From positions 1-64,000 of the forward strand of contig FQWG01000019.1 of assembly GCA_900129595.1 (NCBI GenBank): 64,000 nucleotides of DNA, in the 5' to 3' direction. Origin of the DNA: Flavobacterium frigidimaris (lineage in GTDB: Bacteria > Bacteroidota > Bacteroidia > Flavobacteriales > Flavobacteriaceae). How positions within the stretch are numbered: position 1 is the first letter of the stretch; each line of letters starts with the position of its first letter. The translations under genes were made by a program, and so were the position numbers. Under the pieces are notes generated by a model. That model ran no database searches and was not told the origin of the DNA. It saw nothing but the letters and a program-made list of their open reading frames with translations. This document shows, one piece after another, positions 42,147 through 49,937 of this stretch.

Positions 42147-43217
42147 TTAATCTTCAAAAACCGTAAACAACGCATCCCAGTCTATGGTGTCGTTGAATTG
42201 GGTTAAACCTTTAAACGACTTTACTTTTGAAAGATCTTCAATGGTAAAGTCGTCTTGCATTGCATACGGTACCAGATTCTCTTCCTGAAGTTTGATCGCT
42301 AAATATTCCTGCTCGTATTGTCCCGGAGTAGGGATAAAAAAAGCCTTTTTTCCCAATTTTGCTAAGTCCATTACCGTCGTGTAACCGGAGCGGCATAAAA
42401 CAAAATCACTCTCATTGAAAGTCTGCTCCAATTGTTTAGAATTCATGAAATTGTAATACGTGACATTTCCGGCTTGCCATTTGGTTTGTGTTTTCTCTAC
42501 AATACCCTGCACAAAAACAACCTTGCCTTTGTAGTTTAAAACCTCTTTTTGCAGTTTTTCATCCAGAAAAGTGCGTTGAGGTTCCGGTCCGGATAAAATA
42601 ATCATAAGATCATACAATTTTGGCGTTTCCTTTTTGCGCATTCTGCTTAAAGGCCCAATATATTTTAAGTTAAGATCAGTTGTTTTAAGATGGCCAAGAT
42701 CTCCCGTTAGATTTATATTTTCATTAGTATCGGGAACCCAGCATTCCGTATATTTTTTTATAATATGCTGATGACATTTGCTTGTAAACCAAGTGGTATT
42801 TCCCGTCATGACATTTAACTGATGGGTCATAAAAACAGATGGGATTTTTTTGCTGAAAACCCCAAGTCGGTTATCTGAAATGATTCCGTCGATTCCGTGC
42901 TTTTTGATCCAGCGTTTTACTATTTTTTTCTCATCCATAATAGCTACAATCATTTTAGGAAGGTTTTTAATCAGCTTCCATTTAAAGTTTTTCGCATTCT
43001 TAGCATATTCAATATGATAAGAAGGCAACTCCAGTGTCTGAATGTATGGAAATTCTTTTCGTAATAGTGCCAATGCAATACCGTCAGAAGCTATTATCGG
43101 AATATAATTATTATCCTGAAGCGCTTTTATGATCGGGATACATCTTGTGGCGTGGCCCAATCCCCAGTTTAATGGAGCAACTAAAATTGTTTTGTTCGCA
43201 GAATAGTCAATGCTCAT
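42147..43217 (-). CDS. GT-B fold (MurG/UDP-glycosyltransferase-like) glycosyltransferase
   Basis: A 356-residue protein. The N-terminal half begins ILVAPLNWGLGHATRCIPII, the acceptor-domain loop of GT28-like enzymes. The C-terminal half has the nucleotide-sugar region VLCRSGYTTVMDLAKLGKKAFFIPTPGQYEQEYLA. There is no signal peptide or transmembrane helix. It probably transfers a sugar to a lipid or surface glycan. The acceptor is unknown. Its stop is 2 bp from that of the convergent porin gene, with no room for a separate terminator. Confidence 0.85.
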   Translation of the reverse strand: MSIDYSANKTILVAPLNWGLGHATRCIPIIKALQDNNYIPIIASDGIALALLRKEFPYIQTLELPSYHIEYAKNAKNFKWKLIKNLPKMIVAIMDEKKIVKRWIKKHGIDGIISDNRLGVFSKKIPSVFMTHQLNVMTGNTTWFTSKCHQHIIKKYTECWVPDTNENINLTGDLGHLKTTDLNLKYIGPLSRMRKKETPKLYDLMIILSGPEPQRTFLDEKLQKEVLNYKGKVVFVQGIVEKTQTKWQAGNVTYYNFMNSKQLEQTFNESDFVLCRSGYTTVMDLAKLGKKAFFIPTPGQYEQEYLAIKLQEENLVPYAMQDDFTIEDLSKVKSFKGLTQFNDTIDWDALFTVFED

Positions 43218-43361
43218 AGTATAACGCTTTTTGAAAACGAAGATAGAGAAATATGTTTTTTATGTTATTTCGCACATATTACTAAATTATTAACTCTGTA
43301 ATTTTTTTTAAGGTTCTAAGATACTGAGGGGCTAAGGTTCTAAGTTTTTTTTAGCAAATAA

Positions 43362-43386
43362 AAAAGCCGAACTTACGTTCGGCTTC
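43362..43386. terminator. Bidirectional hairpin terminator
   Basis: AAGCCGAAC (43364-43372) pairs with GTTCGGCTT (43377-43385) around TTAC, with A-rich sequence before it for the minus strand. It ends the alanine/lysine-rich protein gene. AAGGTTCTAAG copies lie just upstream (43309-43345). Confidence 0.85.
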
Positions 43387-43436
43387 AAAGTTTTTTATGT
43401 TGTAATCTTTCGGGATAGAGTCTTAGCACCTTTTTC

Positions 43437-43994
43437 CTAATCCTGAATATATGTTTTATTTCCATTTTTGTTAATGTAGTATTTACCGCCTTTTGGTCCC
43501 GTATATACTTTTTTCCCGTTGTATTCCCCCGTAACTTTGTCCGCTACTTTTGGTGCTTTTTCAGAAGTTTCCTTTAGCGTTTTGGTAGTAGTTTTAGTTG
43601 TTGCCGTAGCGTCTTTTTTAGCGGTTTTAGCTGTTGCGTCAGCTTTGGCTGCTGTTTTCTTTACGTCAGCTTTTGTGCTTTCTGCTGCTGCAGTAGCTTT
43701 TTTTGAGGCTTTTGTAGCATCACTTTTTGCTTTGGCGGCTTCTTTATCAGCTGCTTTTTTGGTTGCTGCGGCAGTTTCTTTTTTTGCTGCTGCTGAAGCA
43801 TCAGTTGCATCCTTGGCTGCTTTTTTCGATTTTGCGGCTTCTTTTTTCGCATCGGTTGCCGCTTTGTCTGCAGTTGCTTTTGTTTTTTTAGCAGTAGCTG
43901 CAGTTTTGCTTTTTGCATCTTTTACAGCTGTTTCCTGTGCATAGAAATTAGAGGATAAAACAACTATAAAGCAAAGTAATAATAATTTTTTCAT
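43437..43994 (-). CDS. Secreted Ala/Lys-rich repeat protein with a GPKGGKYY C-terminal motif
   Basis: A 185-residue protein with a signal peptide (about 1-20, ending SNFYAQ), about 130 residues of low-complexity AAKK/TAKK/DA repeats predicted helical and strongly basic like histone H1 tails, and a folded C-terminal motif VYTGPKGGKYYINKNGNK followed by TYIQD. The motif resembles the PBCV-specific basic adaptor repeat, which I recall at the ends of many Bacteroidota secreted proteins. A role in binding nucleic acid or polyanions is possible. The ATG at 43994 begins the signal peptide. It is followed by a terminator. Confidence 0.75.
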   Translation of the reverse strand: MKKLLLLCFIVVLSSNFYAQETAVKDAKSKTAATAKKTKATADKAATDAKKEAAKSKKAAKDATDASAAAKKETAAATKKAADKEAAKAKSDATKASKKATAAAESTKADVKKTAAKADATAKTAKKDATATTKTTTKTLKETSEKAPKVADKVTGEYNGKKVYTGPKGGKYYINKNGNKTYIQD

Positions 43995-44036
43995 AGGATT
44001 ACAATTTTTAAATTTCAATTAAAATTAATCAATTTA

Positions 44037-44144
44037 TTAATATGTTTTTCGTAAAGTGTTAAAAATAAGCATGAAGCTCAATGTTGTCAGTGCGAACAAT
44101 GTATTGGCCAACGATAAGAATGTTTCTAAAAACTCAAAGTTCAC
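44037..44144 (-). CDS. Candidate 35-residue single-span membrane peptide
   Basis: A GTG at 44144 opens 35 codons to TAA at 44037-44039. The peptide reads MNFEFLETFLSLANTLFAL, then a hydrophobic stretch and the basic end LRKTY, a plausible single transmembrane helix. It is 29 bp downstream of the 55-residue membrane protein on the same strand, at the end of the first microprotein/DUF5808 set. No homologue is recognised and the start is GTG, so confidence is limited. Confidence 0.4.
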   Translation of the reverse strand: MNFEFLETFLSLANTLFALTTLSFMLIFNTLRKTY

Positions 44145-44173
44145 AAAGCTAAGTCAATACAAATCTTGAAAGT

Positions 44174-44341
44174 TTACCTGCTTTTTATCTGATTGTAAAG
44201 AGCAAGAGATATAGAAAGTGCCAGAACAAGAGAGGTTCCCATTTTGATCATATTTCCCGTATGGTCCGGGTTGTAAAAAAAGTAAGCTAAATAAAGACAG
44301 CTCATAATGGCTATGCTGTATTTGAATATAAAAAATTTCAT
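44174..44341 (-). CDS. Small two-span membrane protein of the DUF5808 cluster
   Basis: A 55-residue protein, MKFFIFKYSIAIMSCLYLAY onward, with two hydrophobic helices split by FYNPDHTGNMIKMG and ending NQIKSR. The frame is also open from ATG 44374 (66 residues), but the extra residues are polar, so 44341 is preferred. It follows the first DUF5808-like gene on the same strand. Similar-sized two-helix proteins follow the second DUF5808-like gene (48700-48927) and precede the second microprotein gene (49286-49519). The function is unknown. Confidence 0.55.
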   Translation of the reverse strand: MKFFIFKYSIAIMSCLYLAYFFYNPDHTGNMIKMGTSLVLALSISLALYNQIKSR

Positions 44342-44391
44342 GTTGTCAATGAATAACTGATCCCTTAAGATCATTAGTTTTTGTGTTTTAA

Positions 44392-44619
44392 TTATTTTAT
44401 TTGTTCGCTTATTATAAGAAGAACTGCAATGATAATTACAGCTAAAAATACAGAGTTAGGATGGGCAAAATTAATAGTCCATCCCATTTGTTTTAATCGT
44501 TTTGGCGGAAACAATCTTTTGTCTTTAGGATTATAATAAAAAAATCCCCAAATCCAGTTGTTGGGATCATTATTCCATTCGTTCTGAGTTTCTTCGCTTG
44601 GATTATTGTTGTAGTTCAT
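44392..44619 (-). CDS. DUF5808-like small membrane protein, copy 1
   Basis: A 75-residue protein. An acidic N-terminus (NPSEETQNEWNNDPNNW) leads into the conserved block WIWGFFYYNPKDKRLFPPKR, then GWTINFAHPNSVF and one C-terminal transmembrane helix. The W-WG-YYNP-D-R-PKR-GWT-NFA-P order matches what I recall of DUF5808. It is the first of four copies in 7 kb (others at 48953, 49616 and 50692), with near-identical cores. It lies 44 bp downstream of a 26-residue microprotein gene and divergent from an XRE regulator. No function is known for the family. Confidence 0.8.
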   Translation of the reverse strand: MNYNNNPSEETQNEWNNDPNNWIWGFFYYNPKDKRLFPPKRLKQMGWTINFAHPNSVFLAVIIIAVLLIISEQIK

Positions 44620-44663
44620 TTGTTTGCAGGTTTAAAAAAAGCTGGTAAAATGTATTAAAATGA

Positions 44664-44744
44664 TCAGGAACGTTTTTTACCAAAGCGGTATCCTAATGCA
44701 ATTATAATGATAAGTAGAGTTAGGAATATTGTCGAATTATTCAT
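44664..44744 (-). CDS. Membrane microprotein A (26 residues, IIIALGY family)
   Basis: ATG 44742-44744 to TGA 44664-44666. The peptide begins MNNSTIFLTLLIIIIALGYR and ends FGKKRS: one transmembrane helix followed by a basic tail. Two paralogues, at 49197-49283 and 49938-50018, share MN at the start, IIIALGY at the same place and a K-rich end. Each is the first or next gene before a DUF5808-like gene. Independent conservation of three such short frames is strong evidence for translation. It is the first gene of its set, divergent from the regulator at 44962. Confidence 0.75.
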   Translation of the reverse strand: MNNSTIFLTLLIIIIALGYRFGKKRS

Positions 44745-44961
44745 GTGTTTTCAGGAGTTTTGGTGATTTATCTTGTCAGATGTGGATGCTGTTTTTTTAG
44801 CATGTCTAAATTACTACATTGTCAGCGTTTGTTTTATGTGATTATCGGGTATTTTTAGTACGTAATTTACAGGTATTTTTTATTTGAAAATAATGACTTG
44901 TTTGTGAGTATATATTTATAAAACTGTCCTCTATTGGTTTGTAAGGAAAACTCCGTCTATT
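44745..44961. promoter_or_regulatory. Divergent control region of the first set
   Basis: This 217-bp region lies between microprotein A and the XRE regulator. It contains GTACGTAATTTAC (44869-44881), loosely similar to TTACGTTTACTTTCGTAA in the matching control region of the second set. The similarity is weak. No clear promoter box could be fixed. Confidence 0.3.
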
Positions 44962-45303
44962 ATGAATATTGTTGTAGCGAATAAAATCAAGACACTTCGA
45001 AAAGATAAAAAGATGTCACAGGAAGAAATGGCTGATTATCTTAGTATGTCACAATCCGCTTATGCGCGAATGGAGAATGGCGAAAGTCATACCTGGGCGA
45101 TTCATATTCTAAAAATCTGTAAAATTTTTGCAATAGCTCCTGAAGAATTACTTCGGATAGAAACCAGTCAGAAAGCCGTTTCTTCTGAGGATACAAGTCT
45201 AGTATTATCTCATAAAGTGATAGAACAATATGAGGAACGTATCAAAGAATTGAAAAAAATGATTAAGGATCTGAAGCACAATAAAAAAACGCTGAAGTCA
45301 TAA
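44962..45303 (+). CDS. XRE-family regulator 1 of the DUF5808 cluster
   Basis: A 113-residue protein. An HTH_3 domain (about 5-62; IKTLRKDKKMSQEEMADYL, SQSAYARMENGE) is followed by a coiled-coil tail rich in EER and KKM (about 85-113). It is a clear paralogue of the regulator at 50163: the start MN-(I/T)-(V/I), SAY-RME-GES and the IAPE(E/D)L ends of the HTH coincide, as does the coiled-coil tail. It is divergent from microprotein A. It probably represses or activates that set and itself. Confidence 0.88.
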   Translation: MNIVVANKIKTLRKDKKMSQEEMADYLSMSQSAYARMENGESHTWAIHILKICKIFAIAPEELLRIETSQKAVSSEDTSLVLSHKVIEQYEERIKELKKMIKDLKHNKKTLKS

Positions 45304-45341
45304 TTTTTTTTAGCTTTGTCAGAATATAACAAACGTAATTT

Positions 45342-46403
45342 ATGGATACCAGTAAGGAACTCTTATTCTTTTTTAGTGCTTTGGGAGTTTTCAACGGAAT
45401 TATTTTGGGCGTGTATTTCTTTTTCTTTACCAGAAAAAAATACCTGACCAATTATTTTCTGGGCGCACTCTTATTTGCCCTAAGCATCAGAATTGGCAAA
45501 TCGGTATTTGTATATTTTAGTCCCGCGTTGCCTAGATTATATTTACAAATTGGGCTAACCGCTTGTTTTTTTATTGGTCCCTGTTTGTATTATTTCCTGA
45601 AATCAGCTGTTGCCGAAATTAATGTAATGCCCAAATCCTGGAAAGGCACACTTTTATTCTGGGCAATATTGATTATTTCGGTCGGGATTATTTATCCGTA
45701 TGAATATTATCCTTTGCTTTGGAACCAAATTTTCATAAGGATTATTTATTTTCAGTGGTTTGCTTATATTGTTTTCTCCGGTTTTGCGATCAGAGAAATA
45801 TTGGCAAAAATCGTAAACAGAAAACACAAAACAACTCCGGCAGAAATGTGGTTTGGAATGCTTTTTCTGGGTAATTTCTTGTTGTTCCTTTTTTATTTTC
45901 TGGCCATCATGCATGCTCCGGCGGCAACCTATATAAGTGGCGCGGTTGTTTTTTCTTTTATTCTGTATTTGGTTATTTCGATTTTGTTGTACCGAAAAAG
46001 AACAGATGATTTGTTTTTATTGAATGGACCCAAAACTTCGGCTAAAAAAATAGACTCAGCCGAGGCCATAATTTTATCCGAAAAACTCGAAAAAGTAATG
46101 GTTGAAAAAGAATGGTATAAAAACTCCAATCTGACTTTACAGGATTTGTCTCAGGAACTCAATATCACAAGTCATCAGTTATCGCAGTTTCTAAATAACA
46201 ATCTCAACAAGAATTTTACGAGTTTTGTGAATGAGTTCCGAATAAATGAAGCCTGCAAAATCATCACTTCAAATGATAAGCTAACGTTAGAATCTATTGG
46301 TTATGATGTGGGTTTTAATTCTAAATCCACCTTTTTTGCAGCCTTTAAAAAACATACCGGAACTACGCCCTTAAATTATCAGCTTCAGGCTTTACAGGCT
46401 TAG
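45342..46403 (+). CDS. AraC-family regulator with an N-terminal membrane domain
   Basis: A 353-residue protein. About seven transmembrane helices fill residues 5-215 (for example LLFFFSALGVFNGIILGVYFF). A cytosolic AraC HTH pair follows (about 250-350; LTLQDLSQELNITSHQLSQFLN and IGYDVGFNSKSTFFAAFKKHTGTTPLNY). This membrane-AraC architecture is common in flavobacteria and may sense an envelope signal directly. It lies 38 bp after the XRE regulator and 113 bp before the receptor gene, so it likely controls the receptor. Confidence 0.88.
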   Translation: MDTSKELLFFFSALGVFNGIILGVYFFFFTRKKYLTNYFLGALLFALSIRIGKSVFVYFSPALPRLYLQIGLTACFFIGPCLYYFLKSAVAEINVMPKSWKGTLLFWAILIISVGIIYPYEYYPLLWNQIFIRIIYFQWFAYIVFSGFAIREILAKIVNRKHKTTPAEMWFGMLFLGNFLLFLFYFLAIMHAPAATYISGAVVFSFILYLVISILLYRKRTDDLFLLNGPKTSAKKIDSAEAIILSEKLEKVMVEKEWYKNSNLTLQDLSQELNITSHQLSQFLNNNLNKNFTSFVNEFRINEACKIITSNDKLTLESIGYDVGFNSKSTFFAAFKKHTGTTPLNYQLQALQA

Positions 46404-46516
46404 AACGAGTGTGAATTTATAAATTCGTACTCCTGATTTCAGTTACGATTACCTCATTTAGTGATTTACAATAGACTTTTGTCTTCAACAAAGTCAAATT
46501 TTAAATTGTCAAATCT

Positions 46517-48694
46517 ATGAGATTCCCAGTTTCTGTTTTCATGTATATCTATTGTTTGTTTTTTTCTATTGAAGAAATAAAAGCACAATCCAAGCCAACA
46601 ATTTCCGAGAAAAATACCAGTCAGAATAATGAGTTAAACGAAGTTGTTATTAAAAGACAAACTTCATTAGTAAAATATTCAGCAAACGGAACTATCGATG
46701 TTAATGTCGCCAATACGTTACTTTCGACAAGCAGTTCTGTCAATGAATTATTGGGCAGGGTTCCGAATGTTATTGTGGCCGAAGGACAAATAAGTGTTCT
46801 CGGAAAAGGGGAAGCGATTATTTACCTTAACGGAATCTTGATTAATTATGAACGTTTTGCCGCGATTCCGGTTTCTCAAATTTTAAAGATTGAAGTAATC
46901 TCAAATCCATCCTCAAAATATGATGCCGAAGGAAAAGCGGTGATCAATATTATTACCAAAAAAAATATTGAAAACGGTATGATGGGAACGGCTAGTCAGC
47001 AAATTACCGTTTCTGAGTTTGCCGGAACGAGTACGAATACACTTCTGGATTTTAATTATACAAAAGGCAATTTTTCGTTTATCACCAATTACGGATTGCA
47101 ATTGGGTAAAGGCCGCGAATTATTATACACAACCAGAACGCGACCTAATCCGGAGGATTATATGCGATCTGAATTAACGACAGACTGGAAAAGACAATTT
47201 AATAATTATTCAAATTTTGGTTTTGGATTGCAATACACGTTCTCTGAAAAGAATTATATTTCGTTGGCCTATAGCGGGAATATTGAAGATTTAGGCGGAA
47301 TTGTAGAAAGCCGAAATTCCATCAGTAATAATGTTGGAGATAGTTTTTATGCCACGGATGTTGCTAAAAATGATGTGTTGCTAAATCAGTTCATTAATCT
47401 AAATTATAATGCCATAACAGATAGTAAAGGTTCGTCGTTATTTATAGGAACGCAATACTCTAATTATAAAGGAATTGTAAAAGATTTTATTGATGAAAAT
47501 AGTTTGGTCGACGAAGGAAATACTGAAAAGTATTTGAAGAATAATGTTGACAATACAATTGATATTATAAGCATTCAGGCAGATTATTCTAAAAAGATAA
47601 ATGAAAATACAAAGCTCGAAACCGGAGCAAAATTTAGCAATGCGAAAGTACAATCAGGAACAGATTTCCTGATTTCTGATGTAGAAAATGGAGATTTTGA
47701 ACCTGATGATCAACTTTCGAGTGATTTTAAATACGTTGAAAAAATCAGTGCCGTTTATTTTAATTATGGAAGTTCATTAGGAAAGAAGTTTAATTTTTCT
47801 TTTGGCGCCCGAGGCGAATGGACGAGTTATAATTTGTATACTACTGCAAACGGGATTCAGGAATTCAAAAAAAGTTATGGCAATTTTTTTCCTAATGTGT
47901 TACTAAATATGGATGTTTCAGATGATTTGAAAGCACATTTATCGTATGTTTCCAGAATAACAAGACCACGATATCAGGGTTTGAATCCGTTTGTTATTTA
48001 TCAGGATCCGTTTACCACTATAGAAGGAAATCCTAATTTATTACCTGAAAAAGTTCATGCCTTTGAAATTGGTGCGATGTACAAAAAGTTCGATTTTAGA
48101 ATAGGATATTCCTATAAAATCGATCCAATTTCCGGAGCTGCTTTGCGTGGCGATACGCCCAACAGTTATATTTTGAGATCATTAAATATAGAAAAAGAAC
48201 ATACTTTTTTTACTTCGCTTTCAAGATCATTTACAAACAAATGGTGGAATTCGACAAATACAATTAGTATGAATTTAAGTAAATCGATCGATAGTTTTTA
48301 TGAATATGCTTCGGGTCCGGTCAAACCTCAAATCTATCTGTATTCGAATAATACATTTACGATTCCGAATCTTTTTAAAGTTCAATTGCTTGCCTGGTAT
48401 CTTGGCGATAAAAGCTATGGATTAAGAAGTGAAAATAGCAGATCGACAGTTACTGTAGGAATCGAAAGAAACTTTTTTAAAGAGGCCCTAAAACTCAATT
48501 TTACCGCAAATGATATTTTTCATGACTTCATGGTTTCTGGTAATTATGACGTAGGACAAACTGAAATCTATTATCACAGAACGTATACAACCAATTATTT
48601 TAAATTGATTGCCACTTATAGTTTTGGAAACTCGAAGAAACAGGTTTTTAAGAAAACGGAGATTGAACAAAGCGAAAATAATAGGGCGAGGTAA
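46517..48694 (+). CDS. Outer-membrane TonB-receptor-like beta-barrel protein
   Basis: A 725-residue protein with a signal peptide (about 1-23), a short plug-like domain (about 35-150; NELNEVVIKRQTSLVKYSANGTIDV, VNELLGRVPNVIV, EVISNPSSKYDAEGKAVINIITKK) and an outer-membrane barrel of the OMP_b-brl_3 kind. The N-terminal CarboxypepD_reg-like domain usual in this family is absent. The NPSSKYDAEG motif is characteristic. Such proteins often import siderophore-like or peptide ligands. The membrane AraC regulator immediately upstream is the likely activator. A convergent small membrane gene begins 5 bp beyond its stop. Confidence 0.88.
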   Translation: MRFPVSVFMYIYCLFFSIEEIKAQSKPTISEKNTSQNNELNEVVIKRQTSLVKYSANGTIDVNVANTLLSTSSSVNELLGRVPNVIVAEGQISVLGKGEAIIYLNGILINYERFAAIPVSQILKIEVISNPSSKYDAEGKAVINIITKKNIENGMMGTASQQITVSEFAGTSTNTLLDFNYTKGNFSFITNYGLQLGKGRELLYTTRTRPNPEDYMRSELTTDWKRQFNNYSNFGFGLQYTFSEKNYISLAYSGNIEDLGGIVESRNSISNNVGDSFYATDVAKNDVLLNQFINLNYNAITDSKGSSLFIGTQYSNYKGIVKDFIDENSLVDEGNTEKYLKNNVDNTIDIISIQADYSKKINENTKLETGAKFSNAKVQSGTDFLISDVENGDFEPDDQLSSDFKYVEKISAVYFNYGSSLGKKFNFSFGARGEWTSYNLYTTANGIQEFKKSYGNFFPNVLLNMDVSDDLKAHLSYVSRITRPRYQGLNPFVIYQDPFTTIEGNPNLLPEKVHAFEIGAMYKKFDFRIGYSYKIDPISGAALRGDTPNSYILRSLNIEKEHTFFTSLSRSFTNKWWNSTNTISMNLSKSIDSFYEYASGPVKPQIYLYSNNTFTIPNLFKVQLLAWYLGDKSYGLRSENSRSTVTVGIERNFFKEALKLNFTANDIFHDFMVSGNYDVGQTEIYYHRTYTTNYFKLIATYSFGNSKKQVFKKTEIEQSENNRAR

Positions 48695-48699
48695 ATTTT

Positions 48700-48927
48700 T
48701 TAGTGCGTTAGATTGGCTTGCTTTGCAGTGCTTTTCTCTTTTTTAATTTGTGCTTTATAGCTTAAAAAGACGGCAATAGAAGTCAAAAAAGGTCCGATCG
48801 AATGTCTAAAATCTAAAAATGAAATGTCTTTCAGACTTTCTGTTTGAAAAATGTGATTTATGTCAGAACCAATAAATAATAGAATAAGAATTAAAAAAAG
48901 AAGTAAAAGGTTTTTTTGATTTGCCAT
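48700..48927 (-). CDS. Small two-span membrane protein of the DUF5808 cluster
   Basis: A 75-residue protein beginning MANQKNLLLLFLILILLF, with a second helix IGPFLTSIAVFLSYKAQ and a basic tail. The frame is open to 48972 but that part overlaps the preceding DUF5808-like gene. The ATG at 48927, 25 bp after that gene's stop, begins the hydrophobic segment. It is the last gene of the second set and corresponds in place to 44174-44341. The family is unknown. Confidence 0.6.
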   Translation of the reverse strand: MANQKNLLLLFLILILLFIGSDINHIFQTESLKDISFLDFRHSIGPFLTSIAVFLSYKAQIKKEKSTAKQANLTH

Positions 48928-48952
48928 ATAGTTATAAAAAAATAGATTAAAA

Positions 48953-49183
48953 TTATCTTTGTACACTCTCACACAAAATCATTAAAATCAGAATCATAAT
49001 AACGCAAAGAAAAACAGAATTGGGATTAGCAAAGTTAATTGTCCATCCCATTTGCTTTATTCTTTTAGGAGGAAACGTTCTTTTGTCTTTTGGATTGTAA
49101 TAGAAAATCCCCCAAACCCAATTATTAGGATCCTGACTCCAATTGTTTTTTTCTTCTTCAGATGGTTCGCTGTTGTAGTTCAT
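48953..49183 (-). CDS. DUF5808-like small membrane protein, copy 2
   Basis: A 76-residue paralogue of 44392-44619: acidic start EPSEEEKNNWSQDPNNW, core WVWGIFYYNPKDKRTFPPKR, GWTINFANPNSVF and one C-terminal helix. It starts 13 bp after microprotein B and ends 25 bp before the 75-residue protein, so the three are surely one transcript. Confidence 0.8.
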   Translation of the reverse strand: MNYNSEPSEEEKNNWSQDPNNWVWGIFYYNPKDKRTFPPKRIKQMGWTINFANPNSVFLCVIMILILMILCESVQR

Positions 49184-49196
49184 ATAAAGTTTAGAT

Positions 49197-49283
49197 TTAA
49201 AAAAAAATACTTTTTTTACTAAATTGATATCCTAATGCAATTATGATTACAAGAAAGGACATCAAAAATCCTGATTTATTCAT
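49197..49283 (-). CDS. Membrane microprotein B (28 residues, IIIALGY family)
   Basis: ATG 49281-49283 to TAA 49197-49199. The peptide begins MNKSGFLMSFLVIIIALGYQ and ends FSKKSIFF. It shares the MN start, the IIIALGY core and the basic patch with microproteins A and C. It starts 2 bp after the stop of the 77-residue gene and ends 13 bp before DUF5808 copy 2, indicating translational coupling. Confidence 0.75.
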   Translation of the reverse strand: MNKSGFLMSFLVIIIALGYQFSKKSIFF

Positions 49284-49285
49284 GG

Positions 49286-49519
49286 TTATGAGATTTGTTT
49301 ATTGTTTTTCGGAAATTTCGCTCCCCATTGTATAAAGAGCCAGCTAATTACCGCAAGTATAAATGCGAGATACATCATAGGATCACTTTTATGTTCAATA
49401 ATTTTTTCTGTAAAAGATTCATAGTCTTCAAAAAAAGTAATCCTAAACATAAATAGTATATAGACAGGGCCTAAAATGTAATTGATAAAAAAACGTGCTT
49501 TTTTAGTTTTGGATTTCAT
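49286..49519 (-). CDS. Small two-span membrane protein upstream of microprotein B
   Basis: A 77-residue protein. A basic start MKSKTKKARFF leads to two helices (INYILGPVYILFMFRI and YLAFILAVISWLFIQW) separated by an acidic loop FFEDYESFTEKIIEHKSDP. It ends with a basic tail. It lies inside the small-membrane-protein operon, 2 bp from its neighbour on each side if the ATT-initiated frame upstream is real. The family is not recognised. Confidence 0.65.
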   Translation of the reverse strand: MKSKTKKARFFINYILGPVYILFMFRITFFEDYESFTEKIIEHKSDPMMYLAFILAVISWLFIQWGAKFPKNNKQIS

Positions 49520-49521
49520 GC

Positions 49522-49620
49522 TTATTTTTTTATGGTGTCATTGTGTTTTAATTTTTTTTCGGTTTTATATATAATAATACCAAAACATAACAGCCAATAC
49601 GCCAGTATTGATAAGTCAAT
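49522..49620 (-). CDS. Candidate single-span peptide with no ATG (coupled to DUF5808 copy 3)
   Basis: The frame ending in TAA at 49522-49524 is open back to 49719 and encodes hydrophobic residues but contains no ATG, GTG or TTG. An ATT at 49618-49620 overlaps the TGA of DUF5808 copy 3 by one base and would give 32 residues, IDLSILAYWLLCFGIIIYKT then EKKLKHNDTIKK: one helix plus a basic tail like the microproteins. Its stop is 2 bp before the next gene's ATG, which is operon-like spacing. It is either a real gene with a rare start, a gene that has lost its start, or chance. Confidence 0.35.
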   Translation of the reverse strand: MDLSILAYWLLCFGIIIYKTEKKLKHNDTIKK

Positions 49621-49903
49621 TAGTGCAGTAGTGCCGTATATGGCGTATAATAAAATTTGAAGTAGTAATAAAGGGAACAGTAATATTAAAGGACAAAAGA
49701 TACAAAGTAAGTATAAGGATTACAGCAAAGAAAACAGAGTTAGGATTACCGAAATTAATTGTAAGGCCTAATTGCTTTATTCTCTTAGGGCAAAGTAATC
49801 TGTTATCTTTTGGATTATAGTAAAAAAGACCCCAAACCCAATTGTTAGGATCGTTGTGCCAATCATTTTTTTCTTCTTCGGATGGTTCGATGTTATATTC
49901 CAT
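49616..49903 (-). CDS. DUF5808-like small membrane protein, copy 3 (diverged, extended)
   Basis: A 95-residue paralogue: EPSEEEKNDWHNDPNNW, WVWGLFYYNPKDNRLLCPKR, then GLTINFGNPNSVF. Two features differ from copies 1 and 2. The near-invariant tryptophan of GWT is leucine, and after the transmembrane helix the protein runs on for about 20 residues (ending RHIRHYCTN) instead of stopping. This suggests loss of the original stop codon. It starts 34 bp after microprotein C. Confidence 0.75.
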   Translation of the reverse strand: MEYNIEPSEEEKNDWHNDPNNWVWGLFYYNPKDNRLLCPKRIKQLGLTINFGNPNSVFFAVILILTLYLLSFNITVPFITTSNFIIRHIRHYCTN

Positions 49904-49937
49904 AGTTTAAAGATGGGGCATTTTGATTTTCTTTCGT

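Noticed and set aside
43661..43918. Minus-strand K/Q/L-rich frame inside the Ala/Lys-rich gene
   Set aside because: It is a shifted reading of the same repeat DNA; the in-frame product with signal peptide and C-terminal motif is clearly the real one.
43519..43944. Plus-strand frame of alternating V/A/S residues opposite the Ala/Lys-rich gene
   Set aside because: It is the mirror of the low-complexity AAKK repeats on the other strand and has no start signal or homologue.
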